Below, piece after piece: positions 1-11,069 of a stretch of 64,000 nucleotides of DNA. Within the stretch, counting starts at the first letter, position 1. The number at the start of each line of letters is the position of its first letter. The DNA is from Voacanga thouarsii (taxonomy: Eukaryota; Streptophyta; Magnoliopsida; Gentianales; Apocynaceae). Made by a program: the position numbers and the translations under genes. Location of the stretch: contig JANUWF010001176.1 of the NCBI GenBank assembly GCA_026120185.1, positions 5,713,501 to 5,777,500 on the forward strand. The letters run 5' to 3'. The notes beneath the pieces were generated by a model. The model was not told where the DNA came from, made no database searches, and worked only from the letters and a program-made list of their open reading frames with translations.

Positions 1-1019
1 AGTTGGAAGAATTATTGCCAGTGACATAAGCCTACAACAAGAAAAATGAACACCTAAGTAAAAGCCTAAAGAGAAGAATTGAAAAAAAAATAAGATAAAA
101 GCTCAAAAAAATCAAAGGCAAAGAAAAATAGAAAGTCAAAGCCTCTAAGTCCCCCTCGAAGTAGAGCCTCCAAACGGGCCTCCAAATTGTCCAGAAGAAC
201 CACCAATGGACCACCATGACTTCCAAATGGATTACAAGGTCCTTTTTTTCTCAACTAAACACACTTTGCACATGGTTCTCTTTTTAGTGAAGAACTTTTC
301 CAAACTTTTGATGTTCAAGAAAAAAAACAAGGAGAATATCCAACATAGATAACAAAAGCACAATGTCAACCAACATTAATCAACACAACAAAATATCACA
401 AGGAGGCTCAATTTTCCAAGATGTCCAGAGGGCCAAAAATTTAGAAAAAAAAATGCATAGCTAAATTTTAGAAGCAATCACAAGACTTACAATCCATTCT
501 ATATATTTTTCTACCACCAAATAAATTCGACAAAGAAATGTCCATGTCCAATAAAATTTTTCCTCAAAAATACAGATACAAACTGTCAAGAAATTCAAGA
601 AGATAAAATCTAGAAAGTTTTGCACCAATGTATTCCCCAATATGTGAGCTTTAAAACTTTGAATTTTTGGAGGATAATTCATTAAAGAAGAGGAACAGGG
701 TGAAGAAAAAAGGAAGAAGAAGATGAGGGGAATGAGTGAAAAATAGAGAAACGAAAGTATCATTTTGGAGGAATAGAAAAAGGAAAATCAAAGAAGGAAG
801 AAAAATAGAAGAAAAAAGGACAAAAGAAGAAAGAACCAAATGAAATAAAAATCAAAGAAAGGAATTGGGGGGGGATAGTAGGTGCTTCACATGAACACAC
901 ATGAGAAATAAACAAGAAAGGCAAAAGAAAAAGGAAAAAGGAAAGACAAAATAAGAAGAATCTAGGAAGAAAAGAAAAAGAGTAGGGAAACAAATGAAAA
1001 AGGAAAAAAAATTGAAAAT

Positions 1020-1066
<47 letters not shown>

Positions 1067-1533
1067 GATTTTTGTTAGGTAGAGCTGGCCCGGCGCTAGG
1101 TCCGTACTGGGCCCAAATTTTTTTTTTCGTTTTCTCTTTTGTTTAAATAACTAAAAACTATCTTAATTGAATGCAAGATTATAGTACATTGAAAATAAGA
1201 ATTCACAAATGAAATATTAAACTACCATTAAAATAATAATCATAAGAGTAAAAAAATCAAATAAAATAAAAAAAATTAGTTTCCCCAAAATCTCGTGTTG
1301 GTGTACATACGCAAAAAGTCCAAACCTGAAACTAAAAAGTGTTAGTAGGGACTCAAAATTATGAACGTAAAAACCATCAAATTAAAAATACAATTAGTAT
1401 ACATATTTCATAATTAACAAAATATACAGTATATACAAACATACAAAAACAAGTTAGTCATTATCAACATGTATTTACCTATTTACATATTTACATGGCT
1501 AAATCAATAAAATCCAAGCTTTCATGATATTGT
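1..1533 (-). mobile_element. Internal 5' region of minus-strand Athila-type retrotransposon
   Basis: This stretch lies downstream (in minus-strand sense) of the primer site at 1534-1551 and the LTR at 1557-3376, so it should be the untranslated leader and possibly the start of gag of the same element. I see no recognisable gag or pol motif in any frame. About 660-1010 is extremely purine-rich on the plus strand, and the open frames there are low-complexity Phe/Leu/Ser strings that I do not accept as genes. The rest of the element lies outside the window. Assignment is by position. Confidence 0.5.
1022..1063. repeat. (AT)n microsatellite
   Basis: About 21 perfect AT units inside the Athila-type internal region, followed at 1081-1120 by a short GC-rich patch. 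Confidence 0.95.
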
Positions 1534-1551
1534 TCTCCAACAACGATACCA
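1534..1551 (-). promoter_or_regulatory. Degenerate primer binding site (Athila type)
   Basis: Read on the minus strand, these 18 bases resemble the primer site of Athila elements (complementary to the tRNA-Asp 3' end), with several C-to-T or G-to-A changes. The site lies just inside the LTR end, where minus-strand DNA synthesis would be primed. This fixes the orientation of the element as minus. Confidence 0.6.
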
Positions 1552-1556
1552 AAAAC

Positions 1557-3376
1557 TTTAATGCGTAAATTTTGGGTATATAAAAATCATAAAATTTAAA
1601 TCCATCATTTAGTCAAGTTTTAATTAAAATATTAATCTCAAAATTCACATACGAGCAAGTATAGTATAGGGAATTAACGAGTATCGATCCTCAAAGGAAC
1701 AAGTACACATTAATAACTTTTCATTCATTAGTTAACCTATCAAAAAAAAGTAGTAAGATAAAAATAAGAAAAATAAAAAATATATATACAACTCAAGGAT
1801 GTGAAAATATGCAATTTAGACAAAAGCTTTTAAAAACATGATAATGAATTACTTAGTCAATATCACAATCAATTATTATATTGGTCTCATGAAGGATTTA
1901 ATATAGACCCACTTCATATGCAATCCATTGACTCACTATCTTTTAGTTAAATTAGTGAAAATATTCTGTCTCAACTAACATACCTAAAAGATGCATTAAA
2001 ATTAATCATCATATAAATCCCTATATTTTAGGTGATTTAAAACATGAAATTAGTCAATGAATCCATATTCTAGCAATCATTAACCAACCTTTGATTACCA
2101 ATGTTCTAAACAATTAATCCCCTTCTTCAAGCAAGTTAAGAGATAACAAATATGAAATTAATTAGCTTAAAACCATTGTCAACCTCTTTTGCAAGCAAGT
2201 TAACAATACGAATTAATTAATCAATTTCGTAATCAAATACCAAAAAAAAATTATTTATTAAAGAACTAAATTAACTCAAAATCACAAATCCAAGAATAAT
2301 ATCTAAATACAATTAAAGAATTAAAATCATTATTGTTCAAGAAAAAGAAAACAAATGAAAGAGATAAATACTCATAGACAAGCCTTTCAATTTCCAATGA
2401 AAACTCCTCCAAGAATCAATGCTCCTTGAATTATTTTTCTAGAGAAAATATTGGTGATGCACTTTAAAAAAATATGTCTAAGTCTCTATATTGTGCACCC
2501 CCCTTTCTAAGGTAACTAGCCTTTATTTATAGGCTTATAAAGTTCCTAAAATAATCCTAAGTAAAGAAGAAGTAATGTCCTAAAAATCCAAAAAAAAAAA
2601 AGAATAGTAATTTTCCTAATAAAATTCTAAGAAAGAAAAAATAGAGGTCCACCGATTTTCAATTGTGAAGTTGAGATTTGAAAATTCCTTGTCGTATGCA
2701 CTGAAGACATTTTCTCTATTTGAATTGAAATTTGCTTCAATTTGAGCCACACAGAATTGCTGACTGTTAATTTTTTTTCTTTTCCTTGCATCGGCTCAAT
2801 TGAGCCGCAAACCTTCAATTCTACTAAGCTAACGAAATTGCATTTTCCTTTTGCTATATTCTTGCTCAACTGTGACTTGGACGAGCCGCGGCTTAGCTTT
2901 ACACATCTAGACATGATAGCAATTTTCCTTTTCTCTTCTACTTTACTTCGTTACTTTGCTTCTTTGGCCCACTGATTTCCTTCTTTTCCTCTTCTTGCTT
3001 TTCTTCCCTTGGCCCACCGAATTTGATTCTTTTCCTCTTTTTTGGTGGAGCTGCCCAAGCCGTGCGTGGCTTATGCTTGAGCCATTTTTTCCTTTTCCTT
3101 TCCAATTTCCAATTGCTCTGTTCCATCAATTTTTTTCGATTTTCTCTATTCTTCCAACATAGGACTGACGCTAGGTCCATCTTCTTGGCCTGGTGTTGGG
3201 TCTGTCTTGGAAAATACACAATTATCTCCAAATTTCATCTATTTTTGTGTAAATTTACAAAAAATATATATATTTTTTATAATTGAAATATCAAATAGGA
3301 AGGAATATGACTTTTAAAAGTATCTCAAATTAGCCTCAAATAACTAAAAAAATAACGATGATTTTAACACCTATCA
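1557..3376 (-). mobile_element. Athila-type 5' LTR, minus strand
   Basis: The reverse complement follows, with much divergence, the LTR at 26927-28470: it starts TGATAGG (3376 downward), then shows degenerate GC-rich motifs, a conserved CCTATAAATA promoter block (2524-2531), the repeated clause ending in aattagttgagacag, and a final part near ggatcgatactcg. It is followed by a decayed Athila-type primer site. Length is about 1.8 kb against 1.5 kb for the other two copies. The right border abuts Copia gag at 3377. The target duplication cannot be checked because the other end is outside the window. Confidence 0.7.
2524..2531 (-). promoter_or_regulatory. TATA box of Athila-type LTR
   Basis: TATAAATA on the minus strand, in the same GCC-TATAAATA context found at 27472-27479 and 56527-56534 in the two related LTRs. 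This is the probable start region of the element transcript. Confidence 0.5.
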
Positions 3377-3379
3377 AAG

Positions 3380-3795
3380 GGCTATCTTGACCATCGTGCT
3401 CCAGTAAATCATGATATGGCCACAAATTTGATCTTAGGTTTATTACCTCCTAAGTATGACCAGTTTGTCATGAATTTTAACATGCATAATATGGGGAAAT
3501 CCATTACTGAATTACATGGGATGCCAAAACAAGCTTAACTGAAGATTAAGAAGAATACTTCTAGAGTTTTAATAGTTCAAAAAGGAAAAGGGAAAAATAA
3601 CAACTGAGCGGGTAAAGTTATGGCTAGTAAGGGTAAGAAAAAGTCTAAGTCTAAGTTCAACCCCATTCCTAAGGCCAAGACACTAAAACAGGGAGCTTGC
3701 TACTATTGTAGTGAACCAGGACATTGGTTAAAAAATCACTAGCTCTATTTGGAAGCAAAGAAGAAGAAGGACAGTGAGATTGTCGTTTCAAATAT
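3380..3795 (+). pseudogene. Copia 1 gag C-terminal part with zinc knuckle
   Basis: Decayed gag, the structural protein that packages retrotransposon RNA. The N-terminal half is missing. What remains includes a run resembling the Copia gag core (NLILGLLPPKYDQF) and a CCHC zinc knuckle at 3698-3742 reading CYYCSEPGHWLKNH, in which the final cysteine is replaced by histidine. A lysine-rich linker precedes the knuckle. In-frame stops near 3537 and 3605 break it. The protease follows in the same orientation. Confidence 0.75.
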
Positions 3796-3828
3796 TTATG
3801 TTATAGAAATTAATTTATTTACTTTTAA

Positions 3829-4233
3829 TTAATGGGCTTTGGATCCTGGTTATGGATCTCACATTTGTGTAAATATGCAAGGTTTAAAAAGGAGTAGAGC
3901 CTTGGCAAAAGGCGAGGTGGACGTGCGAGTTGCGAATAGGGCAAAAGTTACTATAGTAGCTGTAGGAACCTTTGAATTTACTTTGTCCAATGTGTTTGTT
4001 TTAGAACTGAATGATTGTTTTTATGTTCCTACTATGAGTAGGAATACTATTTCAATTTTTTGTTTAGATTTGGAAGGTTTTGAATTTGTTAATCGGATTA
4101 ATATTTTCTCCGTTAATAAAAATAGTTTTTTTTATTTTTTTATGGAGATGCCTCATTATCAAAGAAACTCTGTATCCTTCACCTTTGTGGATCTTCTAAC
4201 AAGTCTATCTATAACATTAATACTAAGAAATTA
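3829..4233 (+). pseudogene. Copia 1 aspartic protease remnant
   Basis: Retrotransposon aspartic protease, which cleaves the gag-pol polyprotein. The active-site triplet is at 3842-3850 and reads D-P-G in the context ALDPGYGSHIC instead of the usual D-T-G. Downstream the expected Copia pattern follows: LNDCFYVPTMSRNTISI, equivalent to the LxxVLYVPxxxxNLISV strand. An intact frame runs for about 130 codons before stop. It probably lacked activity even without the stops because the Thr of the triplet is lost. Confidence 0.75.
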
Positions 4234-4254
4234 AAATCTAATGATTTAAATTAA

Positions 4255-4960
4255 ACCTACTTCTGGCATTATCGTTTAGGCCATATAAATGAGAAACGTG
4301 TAACAAAGCTTCGTAAGGATGGGCTTATTGATTCTTTTGATTTAGAATCTTACGAAATGTGTTATTCTTATTTGTTGGGCAAAAAAAAACTAAAGCACCT
4401 TTTAAGGGACAAAATAAAAGGGCCACTAATTTATTGGGCCTAATACATAACGATGTATGTGGACCAATGAATACACATGTTAGAGGAGGATTTCAACACT
4501 TTATTACATTTACGGATGATTTTAGCAGATATGGATACCTATATCTAATAAAAAAATAAATCCGAATTGTTCTAGAAATTCAAGGAATTTCAAAATGAAG
4601 TTCAAAATCAGCTTAGTAAAAGTATCAAAACACTTCGATCAGATCGAGGTAATGAATACTTGAGTCAAGAGTTTGTCAAGCATCTTAAGAATTGTGGAAT
4701 AATATCCCAATTAATTCCATTAGGAACACCTCAATGGAATGGTGTATCTAAATGGAATAATTGGATTTTATTAGATATAGTTCAATCTATGATGAGTCAA
4801 ACAAATCTTCTAATCTCCACTTAGGGTTATGGCCTATAGATTGTTGGGTTCACACTAAATTGGGTTTCATCTAAAATGGTTCAAAAGACACCATATGAGA
4901 CATAGACTGGGAGACGACCTAGTTTGTCATTTCTCAAGACTTGGGGTTGCGAAGCTTAGG
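4255..4960 (+). pseudogene. Copia 1 integrase remnant
   Basis: Integrase of the Copia pol. It begins with the zinc-binding HYRLGHINEKR element near 4270, then GLIHNDVCGPM (first catalytic Asp), FTDDFSRYGYLYL (near 4516), RSDRGNEYLS (second catalytic Asp region, near 4639) and a diverged TPQWNGV motif where the catalytic Glu should follow; that Glu appears changed to Lys. Several in-frame stops are present, including near 4557. Gene order and motifs are typical of plant Copia elements. Confidence 0.8.
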
Positions 4961-5329
4961 TAAAGCATTTATTATCTGATAAACTTGCACCCAAATCAGA
5001 TAAATGGATTTTTTTTAGGGTATCCTAAGGAAACTAAAGGATACCAATTTTACCTCCCAAAAGAAAATAGAGTAATTGTTGCTTGAAATGGATTTTTTGT
5101 AGAAAAGGAATTTATTTCCAAAAGAATCAGTGGGATTAAAATATATCTTGATGAGATTTGAGAGCGATAATTAGTATCTAAACTGAATACTGAACCTCGA
5201 TTAGATTGCTCACAAGTCTAAAGTGAGCCTACTTCTATAGAACAAGGACCTTGAAACTCTGATAGGGTTCGTCAACCACCTAAGATTTCTCATAACTGAC
5301 GATCATAATATGAAGCTCATGGTTAATAA

Positions 5330-6169
5330 TGAACCTACTTCCTATCAAGAAGCTTTAAGAGTCTTGACTCTGAAAAATGGCTAGGGGCCATGAAGTCTAA
5401 GATACAATCCATGTATGATAACAAAGTTTGAAATTTGGTTAATCCATCTGAAGGTTCAAAAACCATAGGGTATAAATGAGTTTTCAAAAAGAAAACAGAC
5501 ATGGAGAGAAATATACATATTTACAAAGCACGGCTGGTTACAAAAGGTTGTAGACAAACTCATAGTATAGATTGTGATGAACTTTTTTACCAATTATAAA
5601 GCTTAAATTTATTAAAATTTTTCTTGCCATAGCAGCATATTATGATTATGAGATTTGATAAATGGATGTCAAAATCGCGTTCCTTAATGGAAATTTACGT
5701 GAGGATATGTATATGGCACAACTTAAGAGTTTTGTTGATCCTTTGAATTCTAATAAAGTGTGCAAGCTTCAAAGATCTATTTACGGATTGAAGCAAGTAT
5801 CTCGAAGTTGGAATATTCGTTTTGATAAAAACAATTAAAGAATTTAACTTTATTAAAAATGAACATAAGTCTTATATCTTTAAGAAAACTAGTAGAATGC
5901 AATAGTTTTTTTGGTGTTGTATGTTGATGATATCTTGCCTATTGGAAATGATATCCTAACTTTACGAAGTGTTTTGTTGATCCTTTATGGCTGGAAAATT
6001 GTTTCTCAATGAAAGATTTAGGTGAAACTGCATATATTTTAGGTGTAAGGATTTATAGAGATATATCTAGAAAGCTAATTGGCCTAAGTCAAAGTACATA
6101 CATTGACAAAGTACTGAAAAGGTTTAGTATGTAAGACTCTAAGAGAGGATTCTTGCCAAAGTCATATGG
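5330..6169 (+). pseudogene. Copia 1 reverse transcriptase, N-terminal and catalytic part
   Basis: Reverse transcriptase of Copia pol. Visible motifs are MDVKIAFLNGNLREDMYM (near 5665), KVCKLQRSIYGLKQVSRSWN (near 5760) and the catalytic box YVDD at 5920-5931 followed by ILPIGND. The catalytic aspartates survive, but stops and frameshifts are frequent on both sides. The domain is interrupted at 6170 by the Gypsy insertion, and its C-terminal part continues at 20154 in the same orientation. Confidence 0.85.
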
Positions 6170-6352
6170 CATTACGTAACACCCCGTAACATATGTGCCC
6201 AACGAAGTCGGGGATATTGCCTTGTCTAAAGGACTAGGGGTCTTTATAACTAGGAAAATAATACCAAAGCCAGAATAACTCAAAATCTTATTACAAAGAA
6301 AAACAATGTCTATAAGTCTCTTAGTAAGAGGTCATTTCTAGGGAAAAAGCTG

Positions 6353-7270
6353 CATCTGGAAAAGGTGACAGTCCTAGTGGGTCATGCCGGTCTGAGCGAG
6401 TATCTCAGTCCATGTGGGTTGATATTTCGGGGTGGATATCCGGTAAGTTAGGGTTAAAGATGGAGGAGTATCTTACTCAGTGGGTTGTACACCTACTACA
6501 CTATGATGTAGAGTTTCACAGTGTTTATCATGATGTAGGGTCTCATGGGAAGGCTATGATACAAGGATTCATTGCCATTTATTTTGAGTGGTTTTTGTAT
6601 AATACATATTTTTGTGACTTTAATTTATTGTGAAGATTACTACTCACTTTGACACAGAAAATATTTGACTTGCAATTCACTCTTGATAAATGATTTCAAA
6701 GTATATTTATGAAATTTATTTTGATTCAATTATGAGCACACATAGGGCTTACTGAGATGTATTTCTGACACTCGTTTGATGTTATATTTCAGCATTTGCC
6801 AATTTTTACAAGGTTACGCACTATTAGAAGATAGTTATCTTGAATTTTTAATTGTGTTCCTAGTTGAAGATTGTTTCATTTTATGTATTTTGAGAGACTA
6901 GTAGACATTATTTTCCTTTGTAATAAGATTTTGAGTAATTTTTTCTTTTGGTATTCTTTTTCTAGTTATAAAAACCCCTGGTCCTTTAGATGGGAAGGCA
7001 TCCCTACCCTCTTTAGGCACATGTATTGCGATGTATTACAAGTGGTATCAGAGTCTAGGTTTAGGCTTATTTGATCACTTATATTTTATATCTTAGGTAT
7101 TTTGATCTGGTACTAGCCTATGTGATTTACTTATAAGATAGAAAATTTCTATCTATCATACGAGATTAGCCATCAGGTCGTGGTAGCCACTTGCCCAGTT
7201 TTCTATAGCAGACTTACCTTCCTTTTACATGGAGTTAGAACCTGAGTCGGGGTCATTTAAGTTAATTGGT
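6353..7270 (+). repeat. Left arm of large inverted repeat (LTR end, primer site, leader)
   Basis: This arm is the reverse complement, with divergence, of 7306-7975 continued at 17343-17590 (the Tat element splits the right arm). Arms are about 0.9 kb and the loop is only about 35-40 bases (7271-7305). Additionally 6175-6335 is a third, minus-oriented copy of the LTR end found at 6880-7040. Confidence 0.8.
7043..7054 (+). promoter_or_regulatory. tRNA-Met primer binding site, left arm
   Basis: TGGTATCAGAGT lies two bases after the LTR end (7040) and matches the initiator tRNA-Met primer site TGGTATCAGAGC except for the last base. It shows that 6353-7040 is the plus-oriented 3' end of an LTR. 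Confidence 0.8.
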
Positions 7271-7305
7271 TAGAAACCTCCTCTTCTCTCTTCCCATCAC
7301 TGCTT

Positions 7306-7975
7306 TCCAACTCAAACCACCCCAACTTAAGTTTTGACTCCGTGTTAGAGAAAAATGGATCTGCTATAGGAAACTGGGCAAGTGGCTATTGCAACTTGAC
7401 AACCAATCTCATATGATAAATGAAAATCTTCTAACTATCTTATAAGCAAATCACACAGGCTAGTACCAGTTCAAAATACCTAAGATACAAAACATAAGTA
7501 ATCAAATAAGCCTAAACCTAGGTTTTGATACCACTTGTAACACCCTCAAATACATGTGCCCAAAGAAGGTAGGGATGTCGTCTCGTCTAAAAGACTAGGG
7601 GTTTTTATAACTAGGAAAAGAATACCAAAAGAAGCAATAACTCAAAATATTATTACAAAGGAAAATAATGTCTACAAGTCTCTCAAAATACATAAAATAA
7701 AACAATCCTCAACCAAGAACACAATTAAAAATTCACGATAGGTATCCTCTAATAGCTCGCAATCTTGCTAAAATTGGAAAATCCTAAAATCTGACATAAT
7801 AGGAGTATGAGGAATACATCTCAGTAAGTCATGTGTGTGCTCAAGATTGTTTCAAAGTACATTTCATAAATGCACTTTGAAATTGTTTATCAAGAGTGAA
7901 TTGCAAGTCAAACATTTTTTGTATCAAAGTGAGTGATAATATTCACAACAAATTAAAATCACAAGAATATGTATT
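7306..7975 (-). repeat. Right arm of large inverted repeat, first part
   Basis: Mirror copy of 6580-7270. It carries the leader, the primer site on the minus strand at 7522-7533 and the LTR 3' end starting at 7536 (TGTAACACC). It is interrupted at 7976 by the Tat element and resumes at 17343. Confidence 0.8.
7522..7533 (-). promoter_or_regulatory. tRNA-Met primer binding site, right arm (decayed)
   Basis: On the minus strand this reads TGGTATCAAAAC, a mutated form of TGGTATCAGAGC, two bases from the LTR end at 7536. It faces the left-arm site at 7043-7054 across a short loop. Confidence 0.7.
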
Positions 7976-8651
7976 TGTTGCCTTACAAAAGGGGAACCGA
8001 TGAGACCAACGATCGGTTACTCTTCCGATGAACATAAACAGTCCAATGGAAAGATGAATGTGTGAAGCAGACCTTTTAAAAGGCGTGGATTCCTTGAACT
8101 TACTATAGAAAGGATCCAAGAAAGTAAGAATATTGCATGTGGAAGCTAATTAGGACTAAAATCAATGTATTTTGATTGATCTTGATAAAAAGAATGAATA
8201 CAAAAATACGGTAATTTGAAATCAAAGTAAAATGAAAATAGAAAGATGGTAATAAAGGAATAAGAAAAAACTTCTGAAAACTTAAACAAAGCTGTAAAGA
8301 AAGATAAAAATGAAAAAACTGCAAGAAAAGGAATTGAAATTGGAAATTTTGATAGTCTTATAGATGTGTTTGTGGGTGTCCCTCGTTATGGGAATCCTTG
8401 CCCGTTTTATGCTTGTTATGGTGTGGTTGCCGACTATCTGATCGTGGAGAAAATCTCACTTCATAGCTCATCCTTAGCAATTAAGAACAGTAGTGCTTTG
8501 CAGATCGTGCTAAAATATGGGGGTAACGATTCATCGGCTAAAGAATTTCCATGTAAAAGAATTTCCTGATGCCATTATTGGCTTAGCAAAATTTATATCG
8601 GCTTTGGCTCAAAGTTACCATTGCAACGGGTTGGCTAACGTTACTTCAACA
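7976..8651 (-). repeat. 3' LTR of Tat element
   Basis: 676 bases, aligned throughout to the partner at 16645-17337. The sequence TGTTGCCTTACAAAAGG at the left end is shared by both, and the right ends are TTCAACA and GCCAACA. Both contain the same short open stretch around VFVGVPR, which is LTR sequence and not a gene. Confidence 0.92.
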
Positions 8652-8672
8652 CATGCCCCCTCGAGTCCTGTT
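8652..8672 (-). promoter_or_regulatory. Polypurine tract of Tat element
   Basis: On the minus strand, ACTCGAGGGGGCATG directly precedes the 3' LTR start (TGTTGAAG). It is the plus-strand DNA primer of the element, in the form usual for Tat-type elements. Confidence 0.65.
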
Positions 8673-8974
8673 GCTTTGATGGCGTGAATAGGTGAAGCGA
8701 TGGGAATCATACCTCTTTTAATTCATAGTTGTTCTTTTCCTGACAAAGTTAGAATGTCCTGATCATTGCAGAAGGTTTTCAACTCCTTGGCTTTGAAACC
8801 CCCGAATGGCTAGTCTTTGAATTTCACTTTAAATAGTCGTGGTCTCCATTACTCCTCTTTCACCAATATGATATCGTTCTTCTGAGAAAACTCTATCTCG
8901 ATCAGACTTCTATCTTTCTTGTGAATTTCTATAATATTCCCTACACTTTTATGATTAACAACCTCTGAGTTTCC

Positions 8975-9853
8975 ATGGCCTCTTCAATTGATTATACCCC
9001 CATGGCTTTGATTCAAACTGAGGCTAACCTGTACGTCTTGGGTCATCGGCTACTGCTGACGGAAGTCACCATCGATCATTTACGGTTTGTCCATCTGGAG
9101 GGTTTTATCCTTCCATTGAATCGGGATGAATTTTCTACCGCTGGTCTGCCATTTTTCTTCTATTATTTGTCTTGTCCCTTAAAGAATTACAGATAGTATG
9201 ACATGGCATTTAACCGCAACCTATTTGCTGCTATTCTACCGTTCTAGTCTCAGGCAATCAACGGTTTCATCTTCTCCTACGGGATGTTTTCCCCGACTAT
9301 ATTTAACATCTACACCATTTTGGGCTTCCAATGTGATAGGGATGAGATTCCTAGCATCCATGATGACGAGAGTTTACCCACTGTTGAAACCCACCAAGAC
9401 AAAGCTACTACCTTCTATGGCAATTTTATGTCTGCCCAAAAGGGCATAGGTGGCATTCCATCAAAGCAAGAACAAGCCTCCTTTCTGTGGCTGTAGCTCC
9501 GCAAGTACATTCTCTGCTCCCATTCAACTGGGATAAGCAACGAATACTGATATTATGCATCGGCTATGCTGAGGAAGAAAAGGCACTGTGACCTGCCCTC
9601 CTTGGTACTGGCCTTATTTTATCGGCTGATGAATCAGATGACTTTAGCCCTATCGACTGGAAGTGACCCGACCAACTTTGGCGGCCGTCTCTGGATCATG
9701 CAACTGTGGCTTTATCAGTACATCCCTAAATTTGGCGTCAACACCCTCTCTAGGGACTCTGTGGACTCTTCCAGCCAGGCCACGGGTTATTGGCTATTGA
9801 GAACCCCTGTGAATAGATCTTCCACTGGTACCCTTGTGTCCTATCTTTACTAG
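8975..9853 (+). pseudogene. Antisense ORF of Tat element, plant mobile domain-like
   Basis: A single plus-strand frame runs across this interval from an ATG at 8975, broken by stops at about 9196, 9248, 9496 and 9548. The protein resembles the plant mobile domain (PMD, once called aminotransferase-like): an N-terminal block with HLRFVHLEGFILPLNRDEF, an FNIYTILGFQCDRDEIPS segment, and a C-terminal block with LVLALFYRLMNQ and GGRLWIMQLWLYQY, which fits the xGPLWxLQxWLxxY pattern of PMD proteins. It is antisense to gag-pol and sits between the RNase H genes and the 3' LTR, where Tat-group elements often carry an antisense extra ORF. Its cellular role is unknown. I assign the family from pattern memory only. 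Confidence 0.6.
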
Positions 9854-10099
9854 AATCACCTCCAAACATACCTCACTTCTTTTCCTATTCTACTCGGGAA
9901 ACAAGCCTTCTCTGGTTGATGAAACTTGTCGATGCGTCGAAAAGTTCCCAACAGACTATCTAGGCTAAAATGTTATGTCTCAGCGAGCTCCTTTTGGGGG
10001 CCAAACCAGGTGCCCAAAGTGCCAAGTCCTCCTGTAAACAGTACAACCCTCATTGCTTTTCTCGATAATTTGGGTTGATTTAGGACATCCCTGCTGATT

Positions 10100-10409
10100 C
10101 TAGTTATATATCATCTTATATTGCCATACATGTCTTACCGATTAAAGATGTGCATACTTTAGCTGATAGGCCCCTAACCATTCTTTGCTTTTTTAAATAT
10201 CATCACTTTCAGGTTATTAGGAATACCACACCTAACTTCGACTTATGGTGGTGGTTGATAACTGAGATGCTCTTCTCGGCCCTTGTGGAGACGTGGCTGC
10301 TTAGGCTGGCTGGGTCGGCATCAGCGATGGTGGAAGCGTCAGTGCCAAAGAAAAGTAAGCAAAACACGATATCCGCCAGTTCGATTGCCTCGTTGTTATT
10401 CTAGACACC
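10100..10409 (+). pseudogene. Antisense ORF, middle part (frameshifted continuation)
   Basis: A plus-strand open frame in a different phase from 8975-9853, including the segment FFKYHHFQVIRNTTPNFDLWWW, which looks like the end of the plant-mobile-domain region, then a Ser/Ala/Lys-rich tail. The phase change could be a frameshift or a lost intron boundary; I cannot tell. A following stretch (10410-10680) encodes an acidic EKEEEEK segment with stops. Confidence 0.4.
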
Positions 10410-11069
10410 GCCGGTGAGGAAAGAGCTCACACTTCCGCCTACTGATGAGAAAGAAGAAGAAGAAAAAACCATCACCCCTCTGCTTAGGTGATAAAAAAGG
10501 CAGCAAGCCACCTATACCCTGACAATCGCCAAGGTTTAGATCTCTCGTGTTAAACATTTTTTCAATATTCTTTAATCCTCGACTCAAAGCTAACTCCTTA
10601 TTCCCTTTCTTTACAGAAACGGAAGCCCAGCCAATTGGTTATTTCTAACTCTTTCTTAGAGTCAACGGAAATCATGCCCCCTTATCACCTGCCAAAATAA
10701 CACTAATCGAGAAAGGAACTTCGGCTGCTTCATCTTCATCAACTATTCCCCAAACATCCAAAATGCCTATCTCAGAGAAAGCGGCGGTCGACACACATGT
10801 TTCTTCTCCTGCAAAAATGGCCTATGAGCCCCCTTCGGTAGAGCATACAAAGGAGCCTACCTTCTCTCGACTAATAACGTCTGAGGTCGCTGTGCTAGAG
10901 CTTTTGCGTGGCCTAATTGGTACCAACCTGTCGACCAGCTAATCTTCACAGGATGCAATCAGCCGAGCCCTCCTGCTGCTTACGCAATCAGCCTATTCTA
11001 ATATTCCTGTTGAATTGAGATGCCTGTAAGCTGATTACCTAGGGCATATGAGGTTCATCTAGTGCTTCT

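Larger units (their letters stand above)
3377..6169 (+). mobile_element. Copia retrotransposon 1, 5' part (gag to RT)
   Basis: Plus-strand Ty1/Copia element with the order gag, protease, integrase, RT. It is cut at its left by the Athila-type LTR and at 6170 by a Gypsy insertion. The rest of the same element resumes at 20154 (end of RT, RNase H) and reaches its 3' LTR at 20894. The duplicated CATTA at 6170-6174 and 20149-20153 proves the two halves were once joined. Many stops and frameshifts make it non-functional. Confidence 0.88.

Noticed and set aside
461..993. Minus-strand open frames rich in Phe, Leu and Ser
   Set aside because: Pyrimidine-rich strand of a purine-rich tract; no domain, no periodic pattern, and within an element leader.
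8366..8569. 67-codon plus-strand frame with VFVGVPRYGNPCPF, also found at 17038 onward
   Set aside because: It is present in both LTRs of the Tat element with no known domain; conservation follows from LTR duplication.
8975..9853. Possible host plant-mobile-domain gene
   Set aside because: It lies between the LTRs of one retrotransposon, antisense to its pol, with several stops; it belongs to the element and not to the host.
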